Assembly (NCBI GenBank): GCA_018127085.1
Contig: CM030731.1
Span: forward strand, 1-64,000
Length of the DNA: 64,000 nt
Direction: 5' to 3'
Source: Pneumocystis sp. 'macacae'
Taxonomy: Eukaryota; Ascomycota; Pneumocystomycetes; Pneumocystales; Pneumocystaceae
A program made the position numbers and the translations under genes. The notes under the pieces are model-generated. The model searched no databases. It had not been told where the DNA came from and saw only the letters and a list, made by a program, of their open reading frames with translations. Below, piece after piece: positions 11,228 to 23,504 of the stretch. Position 1 is the stretch's first letter, and each line of letters starts with the position of its first letter.

Positions 11228-13206
11228 TTAAGTCAATTTAATAGGTTCAATATCTTCAAAATAATCTTTATGATTAGTCCCAAAACATTGCATTCTTAAC
11301 TTTGTGCATAAATCCTTAAGACCATCGAAAAAACTATCCAAATTTCCACATTCCGTAAGATAATACATACACTGAGACAGAGAAGGAAATTCCTTCAATT
11401 CTAACATACTTTGCATTAACTCTTCATATGCTATCAAAAGATAATAATAAAGTTTCCGAATGAGATCATAGGGGTTCAAACACCACTGATATAAGATCTC
11501 ATTAAATCCTCCTATTTCAGCACATATTTCTAAAATATGCGTATTTAAACTATTACTGGAAAATAAAAGATGCTTAATATTAGGAACACCAGAATCACCA
11601 AGTAATAATTTTTTGTTAAATTTCATCCAAACATTATTTAAATTGTATCTTTGTACAGCCAACTCATTACATATAACTAATATAATTTTACATAGGTCCT
11701 TAAGATTAGAGCATGCATGTCCAAAATAGATACATTCTTCTAAAAATAGTACACATTGAGGTAAAGTAATACGATCGCTTACAGCACCGCTTAATAGCAT
11801 ATATGAATTGTCTTCGGAAACGAATCCTAAGTTCTCAAACATAGCTTTCAGACGATTACATGATTCAGTTGCTTTAACATCCAACATCTTACACTCATCA
11901 GTCTGCCCTGAACTACAATATTGATCAAGATTAAGAAATATAGTTTGGTAATAAGTACAATATTGTGTAAGGAACATCGTACACCTCTCCTCTAAGCTAG
12001 TTTTATGTGGCATTGAAGAAGATAATAATAATAAAAGAGTGGAAAGATATGGTTTTCCATGAGGAAACAAGTCACCATTTCCCCTCATTCTAAAAAAAAA
12101 TGAATTCAAATCCACCCTTCCAAAATCAGATGAACACTCAGTAAGGGTCTGTTCTATAGATTGTGTAAAAATAGTTTTAGAGCATTCTTGCTTCAACTCA
12201 ATGCAAAGATCCTTTGTTTGGCCGTCATTGCAGACTAATATAAAGTAATCACAAACACCGAATAACGAACATCTATTTTTTGACGATTCATATTTATAAC
12301 TTGAAACAAATCTTGAATTCCCTGAAAACGCTTTTTTGATAAAAAAAGCAAGTTGTGGACAAAACCCGTAAACAGTCTGGACAGCAGAATTACATGTTTT
12401 CCATATTTGAAGGCAAGATTCTACCATATCAGGCCCCAAACCAACCAAACAATGACATTTGAGAAGAAGTTCTTTAACACACTCTGGAGAATTCCCAAGA
12501 TGATCTTTTATTAATGTTGAAACAAGCGTATTCCTATAATCTTCACGCCGCTTTAAATAACATGTATATTTAAGCTTGCCGCATAAATTTGCAAGAGAAC
12601 CATGACAAATTCTGTAAAAAATGTTACAGAATGTGTTGTAATTTTCACAATCTTGAACAGCTAGTCTTTTATTTGAACCCTTTAAAAATAATTCTTCATT
12701 CGAATTAAAAAGTTCAGCAAGTTTCTTTTCTAAATCGTGACATTTTTTCTGAATTAGAGTGAGTCCAGAACTATCCGGAGTAGTTAAACGTTTGCAAAGA
12801 TCATATATTGTAGTCGATTCACATAATGCCCTTAATATAGTAGTAAAGCCCCCTTCTGGTAGCTTATTTAAAAGATTTTGACATAAATATTCTAGAAATG
12901 ATATACATTCCTCTTGATCCTTTATAAAAGTGTCCAAAGATGCAACAATTAAGACAAGAGGATCATGCTCAACATTAGCCCATACAGATGAAGATAGTGA
13001 ACGTTTTGATAATACATTAAACAATGTATCATTTACGAATGCACTATAATCTTTTTTTTCTAATTTGAATGAATTTAAATTCTCATTTGATTCTAAAAGA
13101 TGAAAATTAAAAAACAACAAAAAAGAATAAAGATACCAGAAATACTAATGCTTTTTGAAAAAACATGCAATATAATATTTAAAACTATAAGGAAAAAGAG
13201 TTTCAT
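11228..13206 (-). CDS. divergent Msg-superfamily protein, no GPI tail
   Basis: Two exons, 13137-13206 and 11228-13092, separated by a 44-nt GT...AG intron, give 644 residues in one frame. Exon 1 encodes a signal peptide starting MKLFFLIV and ending FSKS, the same pattern as the neighbouring Msg leaders. The body has many Cys residues spaced as in Msg repeats, often as CxxL or CxxYC-type motifs, and is rich in Leu. The C terminus is polar (ends EPIKLT) and lacks both the Ser/Thr stalk and the hydrophobic GPI signal of the first Msg gene. Membership in the superfamily rests on Cys pattern, leader and position; the exact subfamily is open. The start was chosen at the ATG of the leader exon. Confidence 0.75.
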
Positions 13207-14407
13207 TTAAGAAAAGTAATAATATATAATAATTTTTAGTTCCATAAATATCTAATATTAATACTAAATCAGGATCAAAATCAATGAAAACGCAGTTATA
13301 GAATGGTAAATTTATTAATATTATCTTTTTAACATCAATTAATTTTATTTATTTCCAAAAAGTTTTACATTTTTCCTATAGCTAATTTTTATAAAAATAA
13401 GAGTATGAAAAAAATATAATATTAAATCTAATTCAAATTGCATTTTATTTCGAATAATAATATTTCGGTATATTTAACTTAAGTGTGTTCTTTATTTTTT
13501 TTATTATATATTTATTTCTTCACTTTAGATTTTATTGATTTTCAATAGTTACATCATTTTTCCTTAATTTTAAATAAATATGTGGGGTTTATTTTTAATC
13601 ATGTGCTTTTTATTTTTAAATAATTATAATTAATCTGCTTTTAGCAAAATGATTCTAGCTTTTATTTAAAATTCTCAAGGATTTGTTCTAAAATTTCAAA
13701 CTATTTTATTAAAATGATAGATGTTAGTAAGATTAGTTTGTTAATATCTATTTAAATATATGTGCAGTATATGTTTTACATAATTATCTTTTTGTATTTT
13801 TTAATATTTTTAATTGAGATTTTGATTGTTATTTAAATATATCGGTTTACGGAAAATTAAAATATAAATTATATAAATTTCTTATTTTAAATTATTTTAT
13901 ATAATCATTATAAATAATTGTTTTGTAATAAATTATTTTTTTATTTTTTCAAAAAAATATATAAAAATATATAAAATCATTATTTCTTTTTAAAGTTTTA
14001 GAATTATGAAAAATATAGATCATTTTTGAAGGTTCTAATCTAAAGATTTTAATGAAATAAAATAATAGTAAGAAATATGAATATTCAAAAATACATTATT
14101 TTTATAATTAAACAAATATTTATATTTTTTATATTTGATAATTGTAATTTTAAAAAGGGAAAAAATATAAAAAAATATTTTTTGTTAATAACCAAATATT
14201 AGATACTAATTCAATACTTTTAAAGCCATAATAAATTTGTATTTTTAGCCTTTTAAATTTTTTTAAAATATCTTTAAAATGTCTTATTTTTACAAATTAC
14301 TCATTATATATTAACATTAATAAAATGCAAATACTCTAAAGTTTGTTTTCTGCATAAACCAGTATATTATATATTTTCATTAATAAAATACAAGAAATCG
14401 TAATTTT
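13207..14407. other. AT-rich spacer, nothing recognised
   Basis: About 1.2 kb of extremely AT-rich DNA between two Msg-superfamily genes. It holds the upstream region of the gene at 11228-13206. No open frame or repeat worth naming. Confidence 0.6.
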
Positions 14408-15878
14408 TTAAACAATCCATGTTCCTAGTATTATGCTAATCATTATACAAACAAATCCACCTTTATAAAGCCCATTCAAATGCATTCCATGATTCTTAAT
14501 AGAAATTTTATCATGATTCGGGTTTTTTTGTGGATTTGGTGTCACTGTTACTGTTTTCAGAACTGTACAATCTTCCTTGCCAGTAGCAGATTGGCTTGGC
14601 TCTTCTGACTTATTTGGCTTTTCTGACTCCGGTGATTTATCTGGCTCTTCTGGTTTCGGCAATTCACCCGATTCTTCTGGTTTTTCCGGTTCTTCTGACT
14701 CTGGTGGTTTGTCTGGCTCTTCTGTTTTTCCTGACTCCGATGATTCACCTGGTTCTTCTGGTCCTAGTGACTCATTCGATTCGTCTGAGTCTTCTGGTTT
14801 ATCTGGAATACTCGGTCCATCTGGATCAGGTAATTTCGTTGGTTCGGAAGGAAAATCTGATGATGATGACTCTTCTGTTGATGTTTGTTTTGGAGAATCT
14901 GAAGGATCTGTATGTGTACATTCTTGAGAAGAACAATGACATTCACAAAGTGTTATTGTTGAAGTTACTGTTTCTAGCATAGTATATATTTCTGATACAT
15001 CTGCAGTAACAGTTGCTGTAACATGAGTGATAACAGTGCCTGTTCCGGTATATATTTCTATAGGTAGAGTAGTAACTGAATCAGCTTTTGCGACATCCTT
15101 TGCTGTTTCATTTTTATTTGAATCAGTAGATGATATATCAGTATCAGGTAGCTGTGGCAGTGGTATATCTTCGGATGGAATAGTAATGTTGAATTTTTCA
15201 CACTCTTCTTGTACTTTTTTACATGCAACATCTAAAATAGTCTCACAAACGGTTCCCATTTGCATACATTTTTTAAGTTGCTCTAGACAATTTTCTTCTG
15301 TAAACGAATTAATTTCACTTTGTTCATTTTTAATTAATATACATTTTTCATTTAAATATTTTAATATCTTTTCACATAAATCTTCTTTATTTTCGCAATT
15401 TTTTTTTAATTTATTTAACTCTCCATTTTCCAATTCAGTAGCAATAGAGCAGTAAACTCTTGAAATCTTCATGCATTCTTTCATATCAAAAGTATTTTTA
15501 ATATAACTTGCAAGGATTCGAATAGTTTGTTCTTCTGTCAAACAATTACATCCATGAATGATAAAGCACGAACTTCATACCCTCTTCAAAACTTTGTGCT
15601 GACACTAGTTCTTGAAGTTTTTCCATTAATTCTAAAACATTTTTTTCACTTCTAGATGACCTAAAGAATTCTCTATTAGAACCATAAAAGGGTGCATCAT
15701 AAAAATCTAAATGCTTCCATTTTCTTGAATTTGCGTTTTTTGGGTGAAAATTAGAGTTTTTTTCTACTGATTTAATAATAAATCTAAATCATAAAAAATA
15801 AAAATTACCAGAGACTCTTATATCTCGTGAAAAAACAACAGTTATACCGAAAATGAGGGAAACTAGAAACACCCTCAT
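14408..15878 (-). CDS. Msg-related surface protein with Pro/Glu-rich stalk and GPI tail
   Basis: Exons 15809-15878, 15581-15766 and 14408-15534 (introns 42 and 46 nt, GT...AG) give 460 residues. Exon 1 is a signal peptide starting MRVFLVSL and ending FSRD. The middle has one short Cys-rich segment of Msg type (roughly residues 85-210), then a Thr-rich piece with TVTATVT-like runs, a CxCxC cluster, a long stretch of short repeats built from Pro-Glu-Glu, Ser-Glu and Lys-Pro, and a hydrophobic C-terminal tail suited to GPI anchoring. Layout resembles the small p55/p57-type Pneumocystis antigens, which also end in a Glu-rich repeat region; that match is from memory of the family architecture, not an alignment. 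It is the Msg gene nearest the core genome. The reverse strand of the repeat region is a long Ser-rich open frame, which is a shadow. Confidence 0.78.
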
Positions 15879-16356
15879 TAAAAGTATAAGCTATGATGCA
15901 GTTTCGGCCACTTTTATAATCCATTTTTATTTGTATATTTAAAGAAACTTTTCGAGTTAAAATTCCGGATTCGAAAAATCGATAATAATTAAGGATGAAT
16001 TAAGATAATAAATCAATGATAAATAATAAATAATTAGATTCTGTATTTTTTAGCAATCTTTAATCTAAATATTTTTAAGTCTTTATTTTTTTCCATGTTA
16101 TTTAAAATTTTCTATAAAACTAACACTTTAAAACCGAAATTATTTTAAATTGTATATATATAGATTTTCTTTTTTATTTTCTAAATTATAATTTGAATTC
16201 GCTTCTTACTAGTATTCTTATTCTTTTATGATTTTTAATTATTGTTCTTGATTTTAAAAACTAAAATTAAATACTATAAATTTAAGTTCTATTTATTTAT
16301 CGGTGTTGGAATATTTATCAATTAAGATTTTAAGTTCTATACATTTAAATGCAAAA
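15879..16356. other. divergent intergenic region at the Msg/core boundary
   Basis: About 480 bp between the last Msg gene (minus) and SPT3 (plus); it must hold both start regions. AT-rich, with no motif I can assign. Confidence 0.6.
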
Positions 16357-17334
16357 ATGTCTTTTGAGAAAAAGTATAAAGTGGAAATACAACAAATGAT
16401 GTTTGGTATTTTTATGAAAAATATTAAATAATGCTAATTTTTAAGTTTTGGGTGAAGTACCAGATTCATTACCTGAAACAATTGCACTTGTTGAAGATAT
16501 TGTTCGAGGACAAGTAATAGAAATGATAGTACAAGCTACACACCATGCTATGAAACGTGGTTCTCGCTGTATTTCTATTGAAGATTTAATATTTTTGATT
16601 CGGCATGATAAACCAAAGGTTAATCGTCTTAAAACGTATCTTTCATGGAAAGATGTGAGAAAAAATGCGAAAGAACATGATGGAGTCGAGTCTTCTGAGA
16701 TTATTGATGATTCGGGTATTAGAAATGTTATTTTTATTTTTTTTTTAAAATGCTAGATACAAAAATGAGAATAAGAAAATCAAGGATAGATCTTCCTTGG
16801 GATTTATATTCTATGTTTAGTGAACCTATTCCATTTAATATTGAAGAAGAAGATGAATGCAATTCAGATGAACAAGAATCAAATCTTGATACTCTTCGTC
16901 TTAGATTTGCTGATCTTAGAACACGTACAATGACAAAAGATGAGTACGTTCATTATAGTGAATGTCGACAAGCAAGTTTTACGTATCGTAAATCAAAAAG
17001 GTTTAGAGAATGGAGCAAAATAAATCAATTAATAGACTCTCGTCCCAATGATGACATAATAGATATTCTTGGGTTTTTGACGTTTGAAATAGTTGCCACT
17101 ATTACAGAAGAGTCGTTGCGTGTAAAAGCACAAATGGATAGCTTAGAAGGAGGTATAATTTTAAAAAAAAGAGGAGAAAAATATTTATTTGATGATCCTG
17201 AAGAAGGCCGTACACCTTTACAAATAAAACACATACAAGAAGGATTTCGAAGACTTCAAGAAGCACAACGGAAACATATTGCTATGAGGGGATTTGACGG
17301 TGGTCTTGTTAAAAGTCGTGTTAATTTAATTTAA
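16357..17334 (+). CDS. SPT3: SAGA/SLIK subunit Spt3
   Basis: Histone-fold subunit of the SAGA co-activator that contacts TBP. Exons 16357-16405, 16446-16715 and 16757-17334 (introns 40 and 41 nt) give 298 residues. The N-terminal TAF13-like histone fold contains [20 protein letters not shown] and the loop [17 protein letters not shown]; the C-terminal TAF11-like half starts at LPWDLYSMF and includes [17 protein letters not shown]. These are near-invariant in fungal Spt3. Length is slightly under yeast Spt3. The start ATG lies in a 49-nt first exon; the second exon alone would look like a TTG-started frame. It is the first core gene next to the Msg block. Confidence 0.95.
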
Positions 17335-17679
17335 AAAAATAATAATATTAATGTATAACTTTTAATTTGCATATATATATATTAATAATATAAATATAAA
17401 TTATTTTTGAGAATAAATATTTACAATTGATTTATTTCTTAAGATTGTGAAACCTGGTTATAAAAATTAATTTTATGTTTTGTAATATTTGCAATTTTTG
17501 ATTCTAATTTTCGATGTTTTTTATTAAATTTATGATAATAAATTAATGTTTTATAAAGATATATAATTCAACACGTTTTTTAAAAAATTTTAATAATTAA
17601 AGTATTTATAAGAAATAAAGATGCATATATTATTAGTAATAGTCCGAATTCTTGTTTAAATTAAGAAAATATAAATAAT
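17335..17679. other. short intergenic region
   Basis: About 345 bp between two plus-strand genes, very AT-rich; it holds the 3' end of SPT3 and the start region of the SLX4-like gene. Nothing else seen. Confidence 0.6.
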
Positions 17680-19105
17680 ATGAATAATTATAGAGAGATT
17701 AATAATTATAAAATTAAAAAAAAAACAAAAAAATTAAAAATATTAAATGAATCTATAATTTCACCAAACTCTGCATTAGATAAAATTTCTAATCAAAGAC
17801 TTATATTTAATTTTTCAACTGATTTTAATTTTGAACAAGATGATTCTTATTATATTGAAAAAGATAAAAAACTATATACATCGTCTTTTATTAAAAATAA
17901 CACAAATAGAAAAAATAAAAATTTATGGGAAGCTGTTAGTAGAGATTCAAGTGGTGGATTAATTGGAGAAAAAAATAAATTCAATTTAGAAAAAAATGAA
18001 CATTATCAAGATTTGACACAGTGTATAGGATTTTCGAACATTTCTAAATTTAACATAAATAAAAATATTCCTTTTACTTGTAGAGATAATATACAAAAAA
18101 TGCATGCAAATGATCATTGTAATTCAGATTTTATTATTAATTTTAGATCCAAAGATGAACCATTATCAAATTATGGTAATAATTTGGTGAGTAATTACTG
18201 TAAAAAAACACCTAAATTACTATTTATGAATGAAATGAGCAAAACAGATAGCTCCTTATTAATAAAAAATTCTAATATACTTGGAAATAGCAAAACTAAT
18301 GAATTTTATACAAAAGAGTTTTATTCGAGATATTTAAAAAATGAAAAAGATATTCTTCCTGAAGATTTATCAGAATATATTAATAATGATTTAAATAATG
18401 CCTTATTTTCAGAAAATTTTATTAAAGATAAAACTTTATTAATGATAGAGAATAATACAAAGAATATTTTAGATGAATGTAAATTTAAAAAAAAAAATTA
18501 TATTTCTAACAAAAAAAATTTAACTGAAATATTTAATGAAGATTTTAATTCTCAGGAAGAAACAATGCCTAATTTTCAAAAATATACACTTTCCCAATTA
18601 CAGGTAATATTCCTATATATATAAAAATCACAGTAATTTACTATTTTAGTCTGAGGTTTCAAAATATGGTTTTAAAATAACGTATTCAAAAAAAGTAATG
18701 ATTGGCTTATTAACTAAATGTTGGAAAATCTCTAACTCATCTAAAAAACAGTCAATTGAAAATAAAAAATTTAGCGATTTTGGATCTTTTCAAACACTTG
18801 ATAATAAATTATTAAAACAAAATATTACTGATAATTTAAAAAATTGCACATTATTAATGCATTCAAATAATGATTTAGAATGCATTTTTTTATCTATTAC
18901 AAAAGTTTTAAAAAGTACAGTAGGTGAAGCTTATTGGTTTAAAATATTGCGTTATGAACCTATTATTCTTGAAATGTTTACTAAATGGTTGCTTGAACAT
19001 AATGTAGCTGTTGAATTTGATATTGTTAAACAATACTGTAATATGCATAGTATATGTTTTGTATATTTTAAAACAAATCATAATTCCTCAAAAAAGTATT
19101 TATAA
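17680..19105 (+). CDS. SLX4: Slx4-like structure-specific endonuclease scaffold
   Basis: Probable scaffold subunit of the Slx1-Slx4 flap/Holliday-junction nuclease. Exons 17680-18603 and 18650-19105 (46-nt intron) give 459 residues. The first 300 residues are Asn/Lys-rich and low complexity. The C-terminal part carries a SAP-like piece (SKYGFKITYSKKVMIGLLTK) and the conserved Slx4 domain that binds Slx1, with YWFKILRYEPIILE followed by a short helix and a Cys near the end, as in fungal Slx4. Yeast and filamentous-fungal Slx4 are longer, so this is a reduced version. The assignment rests on the C-terminal domain; the N-terminal region is not alignable by eye. Confidence 0.75.
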
Positions 19106-19809
19106 AAGTTATTAACAATATTATATAATATTATAATATATATAAATTATAATTTTAGATGCTTTTTCCTAACTTTTATAAAATAATATATTAACTGTTT
19201 GATTTACATTAATATATAAATTATGTTTTAATTTTTCTTATTTTTGTGAAATTGGTTTTTAAAATATTTAAAAATTAAATTTAAAATAAATATTTTTTAT
19301 AAATAAAACTATAAAAAAGTAGTTATTTGAAGATTTTTAATTTTTAATAATTAAAAATATAAGAATAAATTATAATTTAAAAATATATGTTTAATAATTT
19401 TTTAAAAAATTTAAAATTTAAACATTAGATACTAAAAAAAATATACTTAAAAAAAAAATATAGATTCAATAAATTAAAGTTATAATCCTTATAAAAAAAT
19501 TAAAAATCAAATATTCAAAGATTTTTACAAATTAAATTATTAATTTTATAAAAAAAGTAAAAATAGATTTATAATATTTATAGTTCGAAAAAATTTAAAA
19601 TTTTTTTTGAAACTTCTAATGAATCTAAAATAAACTTCTATTTATCAAAAATTTTTGAATCAATAATATAAATTTGATAAACATGTATTTAAAAAATAAA
19701 TACCTCTAAAATATAATATAGCTTATTTAATACTTAAACTCACTACTGCAAATCAGACGCAATATATCTTACAAACAAAAAATTATGTTAATAGAATGCA
19801 ATAAATAAA
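19106..19809. other. AT-rich convergent intergenic region
   Basis: About 700 bp between convergent genes, almost pure A/T. No open frame or RNA-like structure that I can support. Confidence 0.6.
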
Positions 19810-20607
19810 TTAAGCATATAGAGAATATTTCTCTTTTCTTTTAAGACTTCGAGTTTTACATGCATCACTACAAAACCATTTTCCATTAGGTGGAGCTTTT
19901 AGACCAACACAACCGTAATGAAACCATTCAAATACACACTCATTATCATCACATGCTATCATCTCCCCATAACTTACTTGTTGACAAAAACAATATACCT
20001 GAGAATCATCATTATCATTACTAATAGAATCAGGATCCGAATCTGACATAGGTGCAGATAGTGTGCGTCTTTTCCTAGGCAAAACTAATGTTCTAGATTC
20101 AGAACACGATGCAGGAAATGAAGGATAAACATTCTTAGTTATTTCTGAATTGGTCTGACCGTCCAAGTGTAAACGTCTTATTTCATCATCTAAACGACGA
20201 AGATGTCTTTGTAACTAAAAAATTTTAAAAAACATAGAAAAATGTTTTCCTATACAAGATCTAAACTCTTCTGTGAAAGTGAAAGCTTTTCTTCTTGAAT
20301 TTTAATAGCATATGTGAAGTCTGCTTGAATTTTAGGAATATATTGAGCTTCTTTCGGATTAACAACTAAAGAGCCATAAGCGCGTATATGCTTATGAATA
20401 GAATTATCTCGAGTGCAAATACGTCTATGAATTTTCTGAAATTTAACCTCTTTAGATTTTAATTCATCATAAATATGTGCTATCTCAGAAGGAAGATTAT
20501 CTAAATCTAAAAAAATTGAGAAATTAATAAATAAATAGAAAAGTAAATTTTAAAAAAGTTTTCATACTGCTTATATACTCTGAAAGAACAGAAGCAGCAT
20601 CCTCCAT
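19810..20607 (-). CDS. ING-family PHD-finger protein
   Basis: Histone-reading subunit of an acetyltransferase or deacetylase complex. Exons 20568-20607, 20256-20506 and 19810-20214 (introns 61 and 41 nt) give 231 residues. The N terminus ([13 protein letters not shown], then NLDNLPSE) is the ING leucine-zipper-like domain; a short linker rich in Ser and Asp follows; the C-terminal PHD finger (about residues 171-222) shows the full C4HC3 pattern with [24 protein letters not shown] and GKWFC, including the aromatic and acidic residues that read H3K4me3. Which complex (NuA4 Yng2-like or others) cannot be settled here; the N terminus looks most like the Yng2/Png1 branch. Confidence 0.9.
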
Positions 20608-20795
20608 ACGATTATTTTTTTTTAATATTTCTAAATGTTTTGAACGTTCAAACGACCGATAAAGACTTTTTATATTAATGTAAAAATGTAAAAAAGTTAA
20701 AAAATACATAAAATCAATATAAATATATGCACGGAAAACAAGTAGCATATTTTCTGTATTTCTGAATTCTTTATATCTTAAAAAGCAATTAAAAT

Positions 20796-22350
20796 ATGTT
20801 TAATACCTCAACATTTACAACAAAGTCTTTAGAGAAACCTCAAATTAGTTTTAGAACTGGTAGGCCTAAATTGAAGGTAAATACATTTGTTTTTATTTTT
20901 CTACTTATTTTGTAGGGTATATATATATAATGTTAAAAAACATGTTTTTAACAATAAATAGTATCTTATCATCATGAAGAAGAAGTAGGAAATTTTCACT
21001 TTGTAAATCTATTTTTTATGTTATTCTTCTATTAATTTTTACAGGGAGAGGGTCATCCAATGAAACCACATCGGCTTACTTTAACAAACCATCTCATTCT
21101 TGGCTATGGTTTACATAAATATATGGACATTTATCGTCCTCGGAGAGCTACAGATGAAGAATTAGAACAGTTTCATTCTTCCGAATATATAAACTTTTTA
21201 AAACGGTAGTAACTTTATCGTTAGTATTTGTAGACTCTTAAATGACAATTCAGAGTAACACCAGAAAATGCTTCATCTTTTTCTGATGTTTCTATGAAAT
21301 TTAATATGGGTCAAGACTGTCCTATTTTTGATGGTGTTTATGATTTTTGTAGTATTTATGCAGGAGCAAGTTTAGATGCAGCTCGAAAACTAAGTCAAAA
21401 TCAGACTGATATTGCAATTAATTGGAGCGGAGGTCTACATCATGCAAAAAAATTCGAAGCAAGTGGATTTTGTTATGTAAATGATATTGTTCTTGCAATT
21501 TTGTCTTTGTTAAGGTAAAAAACTTTTAAAAAATGGAACAAAACCAATAAAATCATGAAGATATCATCCTCGAGTACTATATATTGACATTGATATTCAT
21601 CATGGAGATGGTGTACAAGAGGCATTTTATTTAACTGACAGGGTCATGACAGTGTCTTTTCATAAATATAATGCAAATGTTGTATCACCAGATAAAAGTT
21701 TTTTTCCAGGAACAGGATACTACAATGAAATAGGCTCAGGAAAGGGAAAATATCATTCACTTAATATCCCATTAAAAGATGGGATTGATGATCAAAGCTA
21801 TACAATGCTTTTTCGGGCAATATTAGAGCCTGTGATAAACTCATATAGACCAACAGGTAATATTAAATATGCTTTTATTGTTTTTATAAAAAGGTAACCT
21901 TAGAAAGCGATTGTTTTGCAATGTGGAGCAGACTCTTTAGGTTGTGATCGCTTAGGACAATTCAATTTAAGTATCAAGGGTCATGGTGAATGTGTAAAAT
22001 TCATTAAATCGTTCGGACTACCTTTACTTGTATTGGGCGGTGGAGGATATACAGTGCGAAATGTTGCACGGTGCTGGGCTTACGAAACAGGGATATGTTT
22101 AGATGCAGAACTTCCAGACACTTTACCATCTGAAACTCCATATATTGATTATTTTGCTCCTGATTATACACTTCATCCTAAAATCACTAGTCGTGTAGAG
22201 AACAAAAATAATCGAAAGTATCTAGAAAATTTACGTATGCATGTTATCGAGCAGCTCCGTTATCTCAATGGTGCTCCCTCAGTTATGATGCAGGAAATTC
22301 CAAACCCATTGTTAACTGAAGATGGTGACAATATTGATACTAATCATTAA
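20796..22350 (+). CDS. HOS2: class I histone deacetylase, Hos2/HDAC3 type
   Basis: Zn-dependent histone deacetylase, probably catalytic subunit of a Set3C-like complex. Exons: 20796-20876, 20916 (one nucleotide), 20962-21002, 21045-21205, 21254-21514, 21561-21856, 21908-22350; 427 residues. It has HPMKPHRL, the catalytic His-His in [20 protein letters not shown], the metal-binding [15 protein letters not shown], and [15 protein letters not shown]. Similarity is higher to HDAC3/Hos2 ([30 protein letters not shown]) than to Rpd3. The 5' end is odd: the only way to keep RPKLK joined to VSYHH with normal-length introns (39 and 45 nt) is a single-base exon at 20916. The alternative is one 102-nt intron from a donor at 20860, which also keeps frame but drops six residues. 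Confidence 0.95.
20916..20916 (+). other. HOS2: candidate one-nucleotide exon of HOS2
   Basis: A lone G lies between an intron ending TTTTGTAG (20877-20915) and one starting GTATATAT (20917-20961). Including it keeps the reading frame; removing it, or treating 20877-20961 as one intron, gives a stop within about 10 codons. Recursive splicing would have the same result. Confidence 0.55.
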
Positions 22351-22870
22351 AGTTAAATCATCACAAGCCCCATTTAATTTGCATTTTGTGTATAGCTAAC
22401 AATTTTGTCTTACACTTCTTGATGCAATTATACGACATTTATTCTTTCTTACATATTGTATATTTGTTTAATTTAGTTTTTCATTGAACTATCATTACTA
22501 TGTAATATAAGGTAAAGATTTTGTTATTTATATACATAATATTCTTTTTTGATTTAAGATTTAATAAATTATTTAAAATAGATTATTTTATATAAAACTT
22601 ATAAAAATCTAGATAAAAATGTACATCTTAATCATTTTACTAACTAATTAAGGAAAAAAGGATTTTATAAACCCTCCTAATTTAAATAAAGTTAATACTA
22701 CTACTTTATTTAGTTAACAAAACATATTTAGCATGTTAGATACACGTACATTATACTCCTTTTTCATCATCTAAAATAGATTTCCATATCTAAAATTTAT
22801 TTTTTCATCGCTTAAAATTATCGAACTTTTTATATTCGACAATTTTTCAATATAATCAAATAATAATACG
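22351..22870. other. intergenic region, nothing recognised
   Basis: About 520 bp of AT-rich DNA between two plus-strand genes. It holds the HOS2 3' end and the upstream region of the GPI-protein gene. No motif assigned. Confidence 0.6.
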
Positions 22871-23504
22871 ATGATTTTAAAGTCCTGGATTATCATTCTT
22901 TTCATGAATTTATGCTATCTTTCAGCATCATTCTCAGATAAATCTTACACACAGTTAATTAAGTGCGGTGAAGGATTTTTTGATCCTGCTTTTGTATGTT
23001 ATTACACTCACGACGCGTTTTTTTCGTTGAAACATTATAGTATACATGTTTTGATGGCTTGGCATGCCCAATTTTGGGCGGAGTTATCTATCTGAGATGT
23101 GGGGACGCGTGTTATTCCCCTAAACTATATCATTGTAGAAATGGTGGACTTCACCAAGGACCGGAACCTCCTGAAAAACAAAGTAAAAGGGAACTTTTAT
23201 TATTTCTAATTAATTCATTTTATAGCTCCTCAACGTACAACAGTTCCATATTACCCTCCCAGTATTTCTAAATGATTTTAAATATACTAATTATTCTAAT
23301 AATATTATAGATACAATACCACCGCAGCAAACACCAAAACAAACTCAGCCTCGATATCCAACTTTTACTGTTCCATCAACATCATCAAAGCCTACTGGGC
23401 ATGGGAAACCGAGTAGAGGAGATGCAAATAGCAATATTATTGTTTTCAATATTTTCAATATTCTCAGTATTGTTAGCATTGCATTCTTTATTTTAATTTT
23501 CTAA
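22871..23504 (+). CDS. small GPI-anchored Cys-rich cell-surface protein
   Basis: Exons 22871-22993, 23041-23182, 23226-23261 and 23311-23504 (introns 47, 43 and 49 nt) give 164 residues. A signal peptide (about residues 1-22) is followed by a compact Cys-rich module: KCGEGFFDPAF, YTCFDGLACPILGG, RCGDACYSPKLYHCRNG. This C-x-G-x-x-(F/Y)-DP...Y-x-C-F-x-G...CP...CG-x-x-CY-x-P pattern is like the repeated module of fungal PriA-type surface proteins. A Pro/Gln/Thr/Ser-rich stalk and a hydrophobic C-terminal tail suited to GPI attachment complete it. Function is unknown; it is probably a wall or surface protein unrelated to Msg. Splice sites were chosen so that the module stays intact, and all junctions keep frame. 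Confidence 0.78.

Noticed and set aside
14577..14982. Two plus-strand Ser/Gly- and Leu-rich open frames
   Set aside because: They are the antisense reading of the Pro/Glu repeat region of the Msg-related gene; low-complexity repeats commonly give open frames on the opposite strand.
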